This document shows positions 27,013 through 35,245 of a stretch of 64,000 nucleotides of DNA, piece by piece. Both the position numbers and the translations under genes were made by a program. Each line of letters begins with the position of its first letter. Within the stretch, counting starts at the first letter, position 1. A model generated the notes under the pieces. That model did no database searches, was not told where the DNA came from, and saw nothing but the letters and a program-made list of their open reading frames with translations. The stretch comes from Alphaproteobacteria bacterium (lineage in GTDB: Bacteria > Pseudomonadota > Alphaproteobacteria > Paracaedibacterales > VGCI01), in the NCBI GenBank assembly GCA_016870095.1, contig VGCI01000007.1, positions 1 to 64,000 on the forward strand. Direction: 5' to 3'.

Positions 27013-27683
27013 TGGAAACATCTTTATCCCTTCTGGCCAAAGGTTTTTTGCTTTTTAGTCATGGTGTCGTCCTTGTTCCCCTTCTTCTAATGGGATTTTT
27101 CACTAAGGGGAATTTTTTACTCAATTTCCCTTTCAAAAGAGGGTCTGTTGATTGGGGAAATGTTATTGTTTTGGTTCTTTTTACGATGATTTTTAATGGG
27201 TTTTTAAAATCTATTTTTCTTGTGCCGCTTAACCCGGCCCTTGGCATACAAGGATATGCATTTCCCAGTGGCCATATGCAAGTTACAACAGTTTGTTATG
27301 GACTTTTATTACAGATGTATTCTCACACCTATTTGCGTATCATTCTTCCGCTTATTATTGGCGGAGTTGGTTTCGGACTGATTCACGAGGGCTACCACAA
27401 TTTTACAGATGTAGGATGTGCGCTTCTCTTTGGTGTGGCGAGCCTTTTCGCGTTTGCTAAAGTATCATCTCTTTCCGCAATTCGTCATGCTCCTCATCAA
27501 ATAGGCTTTATCCTCATTCCCATAACTGGGTTTATGATTTTAGGTGTCATTCTGCGAACAGGAATATTTGCACACGTGGGAAAAGTTTGGCTTGGACTTA
27601 TTAGCTTTTCTTTTTTTTGGCAACTATTCCCTAGGATTGTTAAAAATAAAAAAAACCAAGATTCTCCTGAAAAAATTCCCTAA
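27012..27683 (+). CDS. PAP2-like membrane phosphatase family protein
   Basis: About 223 residues with five to six hydrophobic helices. The middle PAP2 signature is clear (FPSGHMQVTT). The third motif can be read as HEGYHNFTDVGCALLFG, with the His and Asp of the phosphatase catalytic set. The first motif (Lys...ArgPro) is not intact: the equivalent stretch reads KSIFLVPLNPAL, without the Arg. It may be a degenerate lipid phosphatase or a membrane protein of changed activity. The start is ATG at 27012, overlapping the recJ stop by one base (TGATG). The C-terminus is basic. Confidence 0.65.
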   Translation: METSLSLLAKGFLLFSHGVVLVPLLLMGFFTKGNFLLNFPFKRGSVDWGNVIVLVLFTMIFNGFLKSIFLVPLNPALGIQGYAFPSGHMQVTTVCYGLLLQMYSHTYLRIILPLIIGGVGFGLIHEGYHNFTDVGCALLFGVASLFAFAKVSSLSAIRHAPHQIGFILIPITGFMILGVILRTGIFAHVGKVWLGLISFSFFWQLFPRIVKNKKNQDSPEKIP

Positions 27684-27763
27684 TTTTAGAAAAAATTAAT
27701 TCCTTTACCTTTATAAAAAAAATTAAACCTTAATCCTATCACAGCAATGGTTAAGAGTGTTGC

Positions 27764-28894
27764 ATGACTCGTTTAGATAATTATATTAATAAAATTGCTC
27801 TAAATAATAAGTTGCAAGCCAATATTTTTGTTGCCAAGGGTTCAGAAGTTCTATTGGAAAGAAGTTTTGGCTATGGAAATATTGAGCTCAAGAAGCCCCT
27901 TACCCCTTCCACAATATTTAAAATAGGTTCCGTGACAAAGCAGATGACAGCTGCACTGATTCTCAAACTTGTTGAGGAAAATGTGTTGGATCTGTTTACA
28001 CCCATTTCTACTTATCTCGACTCTTCTTATGAGGGATGGAAAAATAATAAACCCTCTTGGGCGAATGAAATTAATAGTCATCAGTTGTTAGCACATTGTG
28101 CAGGCATTCCTGATTATATGACCTTATCCCACTTTGTCGATTTATCAAAAAGCGCCCATACCAAAAGAGATATTATTGACATTATCGCAAAACAAGACCT
28201 GTTGTTTGAGCCCGGAACACTCTATGAATATTCGAATTCGGGATATATTCTCTTGGGAGAAATTATGGAACAGGCGACAGGTCAATCTTATGATGATTTG
28301 ATGGATGCTCTAATTTTAGAACCGCTCGGTTTAAAAAATACCATGAGTATTCGTCTTCATCATAAAGCGAATTCATCCGGTTTTATCTCGAGTCATCAGG
28401 ATTTTGCTTATGGATATTTAATATCTCCTAAAATGCCAGATGAGTTATCAGTTATTGGGAATGCTTTTCCCTTTAGTTCATTTCCTTGTCAGACATTGCC
28501 GGATGGGTCATTAATTTCAACGGCCCGGGATTTGCATCTTTGGAATCTTTCTTTATACAAGGGCAAAGTTATAGGTCAAGAGGGACTTCAGAAGATGTTG
28601 ACCCCCCATGTGCGTATAATTCATCCCCCATCGATGGCGAAAGTTACTAAAAAATTAGATCTTTGGTATGGCTATGGAATTGCTTGCGCTTATAATCCAA
28701 TTCTTAAGACAATCTTTTATCGGCATGGGGGTATTGGGAGTGGTTTTCGCACAGAATTGCTTTATCTGCCTGCAAAAGAAGTGACTGTTGCTTATCTTTC
28801 GAATGTGACTTGGTCGGATCAGAGGGTAGATCCTTTGCGTGAAATTCGTCGTCATGTTCAAATTTTGTCTGAGCTTGCTGTTGCAGAGTCATAA
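27764..28894 (+). CDS. Class C beta-lactamase-like serine hydrolase
   Basis: The 376-residue protein belongs to the penicillin-binding / esterase superfamily. The nucleophile motif Ser-x-x-Lys is seen in GSVTKQMTA (about 56-64), the Tyr-x-Asn motif in YEYSNSGY (about 157-164) and a His-x-Gly motif in YRHGGIGSGF. No signal peptide is evident, so it is probably cytosolic or exported by another route. Such proteins act as esterases, D-amino-acid peptidases or lactamases; the sequence does not decide. It stands alone, ending convergently against the ABC exporter gene. Confidence 0.85.
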   Translation: MTRLDNYINKIALNNKLQANIFVAKGSEVLLERSFGYGNIELKKPLTPSTIFKIGSVTKQMTAALILKLVEENVLDLFTPISTYLDSSYEGWKNNKPSWANEINSHQLLAHCAGIPDYMTLSHFVDLSKSAHTKRDIIDIIAKQDLLFEPGTLYEYSNSGYILLGEIMEQATGQSYDDLMDALILEPLGLKNTMSIRLHHKANSSGFISSHQDFAYGYLISPKMPDELSVIGNAFPFSSFPCQTLPDGSLISTARDLHLWNLSLYKGKVIGQEGLQKMLTPHVRIIHPPSMAKVTKKLDLWYGYGIACAYNPILKTIFYRHGGIGSGFRTELLYLPAKEVTVAYLSNVTWSDQRVDPLREIRRHVQILSELAVAES

Positions 28895-28916
28895 TCAAAA
28901 AAGGGTCTGAAAAGCC

Positions 28917-30719
28917 TCATCCCATAGAGCGTATGTTGGTGGTTTCAGAATATTGCATTCGAGCGAGCCGGCGATAAAGACCATCTTCACACATGAGCTC
29001 CGCATGGGTTCCCACAGCATCTATATTGCCACGATCCATTACGATAATCCGATCAGCTTTTAATACGGTTGCTAACCGATGAGCAATTACAATTGTAGTC
29101 CGTGTCGTCATGAGATGATTAAGACCCTTTTGAACTAAGATCTCACTTTGAGAATCGAGAGCGCTGGTGGCTTCATCCAGAAGGAGAATGGAGGGATTGC
29201 GCAAAATTGCCCGAGCTATGGCGACACGTTGCCGTTGTCCCCCTGACAAGCGAACTCCTTTCGTTCCCAGGAGCGTATGTATCCCTTGGGGCAAATCTTC
29301 AATGACATCAAGCAAATAGGCTAATTCTGCTGCTTTCCAGACTTCGGTCTCACTCGCATTTGGTCGACCATAAAGAATGTTTTGATAAAGGGATTGGGAG
29401 AAAATCATAGGATCTTGAGGAACCAATCCCATGCGGGCGCGGACCTCTTGAACGTCGACGTCGCGGACATCAATCCCGTCCAAATATAGGGAGCCGGATT
29501 GAGGGGAATAAAAGCGTAAGAGAAGGGATAGAAGAGTACTTTTTCCAGCACCTGAAGGACCAACAATGGCGATTTTTTCTCCCGGTGCTGCTGATAAAGT
29601 TATATTATTTAAAATGGGTTTCTCTGGGTTGTTGGGGTAGGAGAAGCAGATATTGTGTAGAGCCACAACGCCGCTAGACGGAATAGGTAATTTGCGATGT
29701 GTTACAAAGGATGTTGTCTTCAATGTTGGACTTGTTGCAAGCAGTTCACGCAAGCGATCAAGGGCTCCCATGGCGCGCTGAAGATCGGCAAAGATTTCTG
29801 AAAATGACCCTGCAGAAGAGGCAACGACAATGGCATAAAAAATAAATGCGGATAGGTGACCTGCCTCGAGGTTACCGGCAATGACATCCCTTCCTCCATT
29901 CCAGAGAACAAGACTGACGCCACCAAAAACTAAAGTCATGACTAGGCAAGCTAGGAGGGAACGCAAATGAATGCGCTTTATAGAAACTTGGAATGCGCGA
30001 TCAGCCTGGTCTTTGAATTCGGCCTTATCATGGTCCTCGTGTTGAAAAGCTTGGGTGGTCCGAATTCCACTCATTGTTTCTTCTAAGAATCCAGAAACGT
30101 CGGCAATGCGATCTTGCGTTTTTTTGGAAAGTTGCCGAACTTGCTTACCGTATATGAGTATGGGAATAAGCACAAAAGGAACAATGATGAGTGTGAGAAG
30201 GGTGAGTTTTAGAGAAGTGGCAAGCATCATAATGAGCCCCCCCATCAATAGTAAGAAGTTCCGTAATGCAGCGGCGGCAGATCCTCCAAGAACTACTTGA
30301 ATTAGCGTTGTATCGGCTGTAATGCGAGATACCAATTCTCCTGGGCGAATCAACTCAAAAAAACCAATATCTAAAGATAGTAAATGATTAAAGACGCGTA
30401 TGCGTAAGTCTGTCATGACACGTTCCCCAACCCAACCAATATAATAACTTCTCCCAAAGCTTGCGATGGATAAAAGAAGGACCGCGAGGCCCATCATCAG
30501 AAGTGTATAATCCAGGGCGTTTGCATCTCCTTGGCTGAAACCATAATCAATTAAGTTTCTCAACCCCCAACCCAAACTTAAAACCATCACAGCGGCTAAT
30601 GTTAAGGAGAGGATCGCTAGGATGATGGGAGCACGGTAAGGTTTCGTAAAGGCAAGAATATCCTTTAGTTTTTGTAGGTTTTTCTCAGATACAGTATCTG
30701 GGGAGGTGAGTTGGGTCAT
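28917..30719 (-). CDS. ABC exporter half-transporter, permease fused to ATPase (MsbA-related, ABCB type)
   Basis: A 600-residue fusion. The membrane domain (about 30-320) has six helices including IILAILSLTLAAVMVLSLGWGLRNLI. The ATPase domain contains Walker A GPSGAGKST, the Q-loop MGLVPQDPM, signature LSGGQRQR, Walker B ILLLDEATSALD and the H-loop VIAHR. The alphaproteobacterial MsbA-related (ABCB-BAC) group is the best fit. The substrate may be lipid, peptide or a thiol compound. ATG 30719 overlaps the frataxin gene stop by four bases (ATGA), so the open frame further upstream is not used and the two genes are co-translated. Confidence 0.9.
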   Translation of the reverse strand: MTQLTSPDTVSEKNLQKLKDILAFTKPYRAPIILAILSLTLAAVMVLSLGWGLRNLIDYGFSQGDANALDYTLLMMGLAVLLLSIASFGRSYYIGWVGERVMTDLRIRVFNHLLSLDIGFFELIRPGELVSRITADTTLIQVVLGGSAAAALRNFLLLMGGLIMMLATSLKLTLLTLIIVPFVLIPILIYGKQVRQLSKKTQDRIADVSGFLEETMSGIRTTQAFQHEDHDKAEFKDQADRAFQVSIKRIHLRSLLACLVMTLVFGGVSLVLWNGGRDVIAGNLEAGHLSAFIFYAIVVASSAGSFSEIFADLQRAMGALDRLRELLATSPTLKTTSFVTHRKLPIPSSGVVALHNICFSYPNNPEKPILNNITLSAAPGEKIAIVGPSGAGKSTLLSLLLRFYSPQSGSLYLDGIDVRDVDVQEVRARMGLVPQDPMIFSQSLYQNILYGRPNASETEVWKAAELAYLLDVIEDLPQGIHTLLGTKGVRLSGGQRQRVAIARAILRNPSILLLDEATSALDSQSEILVQKGLNHLMTTRTTIVIAHRLATVLKADRIIVMDRGNIDAVGTHAELMCEDGLYRRLARMQYSETTNIRSMG

Positions 30720-31003
30720 GAAAGAGTAACGGCCAATTCCGTTTCGAGTAAAGAGATGAGATTTTCCGTCCCTCGTGTGGAAATCCATAGTCCGTTTTGC
30801 AGCCGAAAGTGATGCGCCCCAGAAACAGGAGATGCTAACCAAATTTCTTGGGCAACGCCATGGTAGTTAAGGAGGTAAGGGCGCCCATCGGGCAAATCGA
30901 AAGCCAGGGAGTGTCCATCGCAATCTCCTTCAAATCCAGCTTTTTCAAGCTGTTCAAACAGACTGTTCAGAGTTTTGTAGGCTTCTACTACAAGAGGAGA
31001 CAA
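30716..31003 (-). CDS. cyaY: Frataxin-like iron-binding protein CyaY
   Basis: This 95-residue protein matches bacterial frataxin. An acidic N-terminal helix (LNSLFEQLEKAGFEGDCD) precedes the beta sheet (AQEIWLASPVSGAHHF) and the NGLWIST...LISLLETEL end. Frataxin binds iron and regulates Fe-S cluster assembly on IscU/IscS. The start is TTG at 31003, with AAAGGAT about nine bases upstream and no in-frame ATG near. It overlaps the ABC exporter gene by four bases. The iron-sulfur genes themselves are not in the window. Confidence 0.87.
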   Translation of the reverse strand: MSPLVVEAYKTLNSLFEQLEKAGFEGDCDGHSLAFDLPDGRPYLLNYHGVAQEIWLASPVSGAHHFRLQNGLWISTRGTENLISLLETELAVTLS

Positions 31004-31065
31004 AAATAATTTATCCTTTGGTGTTGTATATGTGGTTACACAAATAATCGATAAATTTTCAAATT

Positions 31066-31141
31066 TGGTGGAGCCAAGGAGGATCGAACTCCTGACCTCT
31101 ACAATGCCATCGTAGCGCTCTCCCAGCTGAGCTATGGCCCC
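31066..31141 (-). tRNA. tRNA-Ala (anticodon GGC)
   Basis: On the minus strand the acceptor GGGGCCA pairs with TGGCTCC, with one G-T pair. The D-stem GCTC/GAGC, the anticodon arm CTACG-ATGGCAT-TGTAG with GGC in the loop, and a T-arm with GTTCGATCC in its loop follow. The 3' CCA is encoded (31066-31068). Length is 76 bases. It lies just upstream of cyaY on the same strand. Confidence 0.95.
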
Positions 31142-31206
31142 ACTTCATCATCAGACCTATCAATAGCTCCCTTTCTAATATTTTTCAAGCGGAGATCGCA
31201 TTTTTT

Positions 31207-32334
31207 CTAATAAATTTGTTCTAAAACATCAAGGTAGGATTTAAATAGATAGGTTCGATTCCGCTTTTGGTCGGATCCAGGTATGAGGATGCGCAGTTCA
31301 CCAAATTTATCCATCAGTGCGCCGACACTATTATAGCTTTTTCCTAAATGTTGAGATGCTTCTGTGATGCTGATGACCGGATATTGAAACAGCAATGAAA
31401 GCATATGGAGTGCATCTTCGCGGGTTTTAACAAATAAAGAACTATCTACAATTTTCTTTGTTAAATTCTTTTCTAAGAGTTCGATATCCTTCGCTCGTGC
31501 CCAAGCATCTTCCGCACTTTCAATAAGGGATTGAAGGTAAAAGCGAATCCAACCCTCAAAATCACCCTTAGATCTGACATTATCAAGGGCTACGTAATAT
31601 TCCAGTTGATGTTTTTTAAATGCGTAAGAGGGGTAGATAATTGCCTCACTTAGCAATCCTTCTTTTAGAAGCATTAACACAATGAGAAGTCGTCCAATAC
31701 GGCCGTTGCCATCGAGAAAAGGGTGAATGGTTTCAAATTGGACATGAGCAAAACCGGCTTTTAGGAGGGGAAGAGTTGTTGTATCTGCATTGATATAGGT
31801 TTCCAGATCTTTCATTAGAGCGGGAATATGCGGTGCTGTGGGGGGCACATGGTCGCCTACGCGAACACTTTGTAGGCGATAAGACCCGGGTGCCGCTCTA
31901 TCCCCGTCACCGCCTTCCATTAATGTTTGATGAGCAGCGAGTATGACACGCGATACAAGAGGCATATCTTGGTTTTGAATGAGATCAAGGGCAACTTCTA
32001 GAGACTTTGTATAATTTAGAACAAGTTGAGCTTCTTTATTAGGGCGCACCTCAGAGGATTGTTCAGAAAAAACATCTATGAGGGTAGTTTGAATGCCCTC
32101 AATTTCCGAAGATAAAAGTGCTTCTTTTGTAATATATGCTTTAATAAACCGTTGAATATTAGGGATTCGTCGTGTCATTTCATTTAAATGCCCGAGTTGA
32201 TGCATGGCTTTGCCATAGAGTTCAATCAGGTTGTGGTCCATTTGAAAGGAAGGGTTGTTAGGTGGTAAGGGAAAGGGAATAAAATGATTTAAATTTCCTA
32301 AACTTTCATATTTCCCTGAAATTCGCTCTTGCAT
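31207..32334 (-). CDS. fic: Fic-domain protein with N-terminal inhibitory motif and C-terminal winged helix
   Basis: The 375-residue protein likely transfers AMP (or another nucleotide part) to hydroxyl groups on target proteins. The catalytic loop is HPFLDGNGRIGR near residue 203. An autoinhibitory helix, LLSSEIEGIQTT (about residues 72-83), fits the S/T-x-x-x-E-G motif of class II Fic proteins. The last 80 residues (ISITEASQHLGKSYNSVGALMDKF) look like a winged helix-turn-helix. AAGGAAAG is three bases from the ATG and lies inside a palindrome. Three related palindromes cover its promoter, so autoregulation is likely. No antitoxin partner is seen. Confidence 0.92.
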   Translation of the reverse strand: MQERISGKYESLGNLNHFIPFPLPPNNPSFQMDHNLIELYGKAMHQLGHLNEMTRRIPNIQRFIKAYITKEALLSSEIEGIQTTLIDVFSEQSSEVRPNKEAQLVLNYTKSLEVALDLIQNQDMPLVSRVILAAHQTLMEGGDGDRAAPGSYRLQSVRVGDHVPPTAPHIPALMKDLETYINADTTTLPLLKAGFAHVQFETIHPFLDGNGRIGRLLIVLMLLKEGLLSEAIIYPSYAFKKHQLEYYVALDNVRSKGDFEGWIRFYLQSLIESAEDAWARAKDIELLEKNLTKKIVDSSLFVKTREDALHMLSLLFQYPVISITEASQHLGKSYNSVGALMDKFGELRILIPGSDQKRNRTYLFKSYLDVLEQIY

Positions 32335-32340
32335 GTTCTT

Positions 32341-32378
32341 TCCTTATTTCAACTTGGAGCCTTAAGCTGAAATAAGGA
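32341..32378. promoter_or_regulatory. Palindromic operator 1 of fic, overlapping its -10 and ribosome-binding site
   Basis: TCCTTATTTCA (32341-32351) is the perfect inverted complement of TGAAATAAGGA (32368-32378), with CTT/AAG pairing further in. It starts seven bases upstream of the fic ATG and covers the Shine-Dalgarno AAGGAA on the minus strand. Confidence 0.7.
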
Positions 32379-32403
32379 TACCAAATCCCGCGTCTTATTT
32401 CAA
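32375..32403 (-). promoter_or_regulatory. fic promoter
   Basis: On the minus strand TTGAAA (32403-32398) and TATCCT (32380-32375) are separated by exactly 17 bases. The -35 lies inside operator 2 and the -10 overlaps the edge of operator 1. Confidence 0.6.
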
Positions 32404-32428
32404 CTTAGAAGGATAACTTGAAATAAGA
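32393..32428. promoter_or_regulatory. Palindromic operator 2 of fic, overlapping its -35
   Basis: TCTTATTTCAA (32393-32403) pairs perfectly with TTGAAATAAGA (32418-32428). The half-site CTTATTTCAACTT is the same as in operator 1, and the two centres are 51 bases apart, close to five helical turns. Confidence 0.7.
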
Positions 32429-32440
32429 ATGTCGATTTTG

Positions 32441-32483
32441 AATCCATATTTCGAGTTAAAATCTCGAATTGAAATAATGGATT
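32441..32483. promoter_or_regulatory. Imperfect third palindrome upstream of fic
   Basis: AATCCAT (32441-32447) pairs with ATGGATT (32477-32483), and inside it ATTTC/GAAAT and CGAG/CTCG repeat the half-site theme with a one-base shift. It lies on the far side of operator 2. The rest of the spacer up to 32691 holds nothing else I can support. Confidence 0.4.
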
Positions 32484-32691
32484 TTGATGTATTCAGATGA
32501 AAAATTGTGTTCATTTTTAAAAATATTGTCATGAATTTTATGAAAAAATACATCCTTAAAGTTATTAAATGTTCTAGGAAAAAAGAGAATATAAGAGTCA
32601 AGCGGAAAGATTGTGAGGGGAAGGTATCAGTTAAAAAAATCGAATTGCTCTTTTTCTCAAAATAGGAATTGAGGGGGAGCAATAGTTTGCA

Positions 32692-33027
32692 TTAGCAGAT
32701 TGCTTCGATTTTTGCGGCTAAAATAAAGTCGCTTTCTGAGAGTCCTTGAATTTTGTGGGTCCAGACTTCCACGGTACATAAGCCCCATGAAATGGTGAGA
32801 TCAGGATGGTGGCCTTCTTTTTCGGCCAAATCAGCGATTTTCTGGGCAAAATCCATGGTCCCCACAAAATTTTTAAATTTAAATGGCTTGTAAAGGTGCC
32901 CTCGAGAATTAAATTGCCAATCTGCCCCCAGTTCACTGAGATATTTTTGGGTCAATTCCGCAGCCATAGGAGGGAAGTTAGCCTGACAAGGAATGCAAGT
33001 TTTATGAGCGAGGGGAGTCGAGTCCAT
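32692..33027 (-). CDS. phhB: Pterin-4a-carbinolamine dehydratase
   Basis: The 111-residue protein dehydrates 4a-hydroxytetrahydrobiopterin. It carries the family motif [12 protein letters not shown] with the two active-site His residues, the [23 protein letters not shown] helix and the end [23 protein letters not shown] lies about ten bases before the ATG. The usual partner, phenylalanine hydroxylase, is not in the window, so its substrate source is open; these proteins also persist in genomes without the hydroxylase. It is followed by an unrelated spacer and preceded, 31 bases away, by a small exported protein. Confidence 0.92.
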   Translation of the reverse strand: MDSTPLAHKTCIPCQANFPPMAAELTQKYLSELGADWQFNSRGHLYKPFKFKNFVGTMDFAQKIADLAEKEGHHPDLTISWGLCTVEVWTHKIQGLSESDFILAAKIEAIC

Positions 33028-33058
33028 AGGGGGTATTTCCTTGTTGACTTAAAATCTA

Positions 33059-33586
33059 TTAATAAGAGTCGTTACCATGGGTTTCATCCTTAGTCGCTTC
33101 CGTTACACATAATTCGCAAGCTTCATATTGATCAATAGTATCTACAAGAGAAGAATTCGCCCGTCGAAAGAGCTCACGATGAAGAAACATAAGTTGGTAG
33201 ATGGCTTTCTTTTGTAAATCAATGACGTCTTCAGCTTGGGTGTGGGTATTTGCTGCCATTAATTTCCCCCATAAACACCGCCATGATCCTGTAACAGTTT
33301 TGGGGGGATGATGGGGTAGAGAGTCTTTGTGGGGGGGGAACAGAACTTCAAAACACTCATCAAAAATTTTTAATACGGTTGTTTGTTCTAATATGGGATG
33401 AAAAATGGGGATCATCTCAGAGAGGGTATAATGAGCGGGTTTGTCGGGAATCACTATTTTGGCTTGGATTGCAAAGTCAGATGGGGATTTTTCTTCCTGG
33501 ACTTGTTCGTTTGCGAAAGCCGGCAAAGAAATGAAAAATAAAACAGCGATGCAACTGTTGATGATAGATAGAATTGTCATCTTCAT
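33059..33586 (-). CDS. Small exported protein of unknown function
   Basis: This 175-residue protein has a clear Sec signal peptide (hydrophobic 5-23, cleavage after AFAN). The mature part is mixed helical with four cysteines, including an EACELCVTE pair near the C-terminus and IFDECFEVLF and WRCLW in the middle. No family is recognised. GGAGAAAT precedes the ATG closely. It is 31 bases upstream of phhB on the same strand but has no obvious functional link. Confidence 0.65.
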   Translation of the reverse strand: MKMTILSIINSCIAVLFFISLPAFANEQVQEEKSPSDFAIQAKIVIPDKPAHYTLSEMIPIFHPILEQTTVLKIFDECFEVLFPPHKDSLPHHPPKTVTGSWRCLWGKLMAANTHTQAEDVIDLQKKAIYQLMFLHRELFRRANSSLVDTIDQYEACELCVTEATKDETHGNDSY

Positions 33587-33759
33587 ATTTCTCCGAAAGG
33601 TCTTTTAAATGATTGTTCTCATATTGTCTCATCATCTTTGCTTCTGTCTAGAGGATCTTTTGATCCCTAATTTTCAATTGTTTTTGAAGCATAGATCTTG
33701 GATAGTAGATCCAATAAGGTATCGTATTTAAAGCATAAGAATCTTCGAACGTGGCCAAA

Positions 33760-34482
33760 ATGTTGACAAGAATTCATTATCCGTCTCCGAATTTTGAATC
33801 TCGCCCTGCAGGGGCTTTGGTAGATATGATTATTCTTCACTATACAGATATGACATCAGCACAAAGTGCTCTCGATCGGTTGTGTGACCCGGAAGCAAAG
33901 GTAAGTTCACATTTTCTGATTAGCAAGGAGGGAACTCTCTACCAGCTTGTGGATCCTGTCTACCGGGCATGGCATGCAGGGGAAAGTTCTTGGCAAGGGC
34001 GTCAAGATATTAATAGCTACTCTCTAGGCATTGAACTTGATAATCTTGGCCATACATTTGGGCCGGAACCCTTTCCCGAAGCTCAGATAATAACCCTATT
34101 AGAATTATTAACAGAATTGACAACGGAGTATGGGATATCCCCGAAAAGTATCTTGGGACATTCTGATATTGCTCCTTTGAGAAAAAGGGATCCAGGGGCT
34201 ATGTTTCCATGGGCTCTTCTCGGGAAAAGGGGATTTGGGCAGGTTCCTTTACCAACTGCAACAGAGGAACAATTCCCACAGATGACAATAAGCGAAGTTC
34301 AGGGAGCCTTGCTTAAAATTGGTTATTTTTGCCCTCAAACCGGGGAATGGGATGAGGATTCTCAAAAAGTTTGTCGGGCCTTTCAGCAACATTTCACACC
34401 CTATGAAGTAACAGGGCATCCCACGAACTTAATGTTACAGGTTATAAAAGGGCTGGTTCCCCATGATATTATGACTCGGTAA
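33760..34482 (+). CDS. amiD: N-acetylmuramoyl-L-alanine amidase (AmiD type)
   Basis: About 240 residues that cut the bond between N-acetylmuramic acid and L-Ala in peptidoglycan. The amidase_2 domain shows SPNFESRPAG, MIILHYTDM with the first zinc His, AWHAGESSW, NSYSLGIEL and GHSDIAPLRKRDPG with the second His and Asp. A C-terminal peptidoglycan-binding-like domain (about 170-240, EVQGALLKIGY) follows. There is no signal peptide, so it may act on recycled muropeptides in the cytosol. The start is ATG 33760; GTG 33751 is possible. Neither has a clear ribosome-binding site. Confidence 0.9.
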   Translation: MLTRIHYPSPNFESRPAGALVDMIILHYTDMTSAQSALDRLCDPEAKVSSHFLISKEGTLYQLVDPVYRAWHAGESSWQGRQDINSYSLGIELDNLGHTFGPEPFPEAQIITLLELLTELTTEYGISPKSILGHSDIAPLRKRDPGAMFPWALLGKRGFGQVPLPTATEEQFPQMTISEVQGALLKIGYFCPQTGEWDEDSQKVCRAFQQHFTPYEVTGHPTNLMLQVIKGLVPHDIMTR

Positions 34483-34774
34483 GGTTTTCGCCAAAACCAT
34501 TTTCGATTAAATTTATAACCGCACTTAAGGCAGCATTCGCTTCAGGCCCCGTTGCTTTAATGGTTACAACATCCCCCTTACTTGCTGTGAGCAAGAGCAA
34601 TTCCATTACGGAATCCCCGCAGGCAACTTGAGTGTCCTTTTCTACGGTAATGGCGGCCTTAAATTGCATTGCCGTATTCATCAATTTACCTGCAGCCCGC
34701 GCATGAAGGCCAAGTTGATTGATAATCTTAACGGATTGAGAAGAAACACTCATGATTGATCTTAAATTATCCAT
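34469..34774 (-). CDS. ptsH: Phosphocarrier protein HPr
   Basis: The protein carries the phosphorylatable His in NQLGLHARAAGKL and a regulatory Ser-type site (CGDSVMELLLL). Length from ATG 34774 is 101; the internal ATG at 34753 gives 94 residues and a more standard N-terminus (MSVSSQSVKII). The upstream start overlaps the EIIA stop by eight bases, and the SD AAGGAA is very close, so the choice is uncertain. It forms an operon rapZ-EIIA-HPr. In alphaproteobacteria this set usually serves regulation rather than sugar uptake. Its 3' end overlaps the convergent amiD by 14 bases. Confidence 0.9.
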   Translation of the reverse strand: MDNLRSIMSVSSQSVKIINQLGLHARAAGKLMNTAMQFKAAITVEKDTQVACGDSVMELLLLTASKGDVVTIKATGPEANAALSAVINLIENGFGENLTES

Positions 34775-35213
34775 TTCCTTGCATAATTTGGTCGGCCGTT
34801 ACGGGGGCCATTACGTTGCCTTCAAGTAAAGTTGAAGCTGCATGAATATATTTACGACCGGCTTCTAATCCTTCAGCGACAGCGTCTTTTAAAGATGTTT
34901 CCTCAGGAAGTCGTGCTAGACGAACAAGCATGGGTAAGTTTATTCCCGCAATCACATCAATGGACTTCAACCCGAGGGCTGAAATCGCTAAATTGGACGG
35001 GGTTCCCCCAAAAAGATCTGTGAGCAATATGACACCCTTACCCCTATCAACTTCTTCAACGGCCTTTAAAATATTTTCTCGATATTTATCCGTGTTTTCA
35101 GTGGGATAAATGCAAATTGCTCGAATATTTTCCCTGGGTCCCACAACATGCTCAATGGCTTCTGCAAATGATTTTGCAAGCTGACCGTGGGTGACAATCA
35201 CTAGACCAATCAT
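34767..35213 (-). CDS. PTS EIIA component, mannose family
   Basis: The 148-residue protein has the mannose-type EIIA fold. It starts IGLVIVTHGQLAKSFAEAIEHVVG, with the phosphorylatable His in VTHGQL, and contains GKGVILLTDLFGGTPSNLA and VIAGINLPMLVRL. No EIIB, EIIC or EIID genes follow, so it probably acts as a phosphoryl-sensing regulator. Start 35213 is chosen over 35249 because AAGGAC lies eight bases before it. It sits between rapZ and ptsH, which is the standard alphaproteobacterial order. Confidence 0.92.
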   Translation of the reverse strand: MIGLVIVTHGQLAKSFAEAIEHVVGPRENIRAICIYPTENTDKYRENILKAVEEVDRGKGVILLTDLFGGTPSNLAISALGLKSIDVIAGINLPMLVRLARLPEETSLKDAVAEGLEAGRKYIHAASTLLEGNVMAPVTADQIMQGNG

Positions 35214-35245
35214 CTTTTCTGTCCTTTCATTTTTATACAACCCTT

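Noticed and set aside
32395-32682. 95-codon minus-strand frame upstream of fic
   Set aside because: It runs through the palindromes and promoter of fic, has no ribosome-binding site and an AT-driven Phe/Ile/Leu composition. Chance frame.
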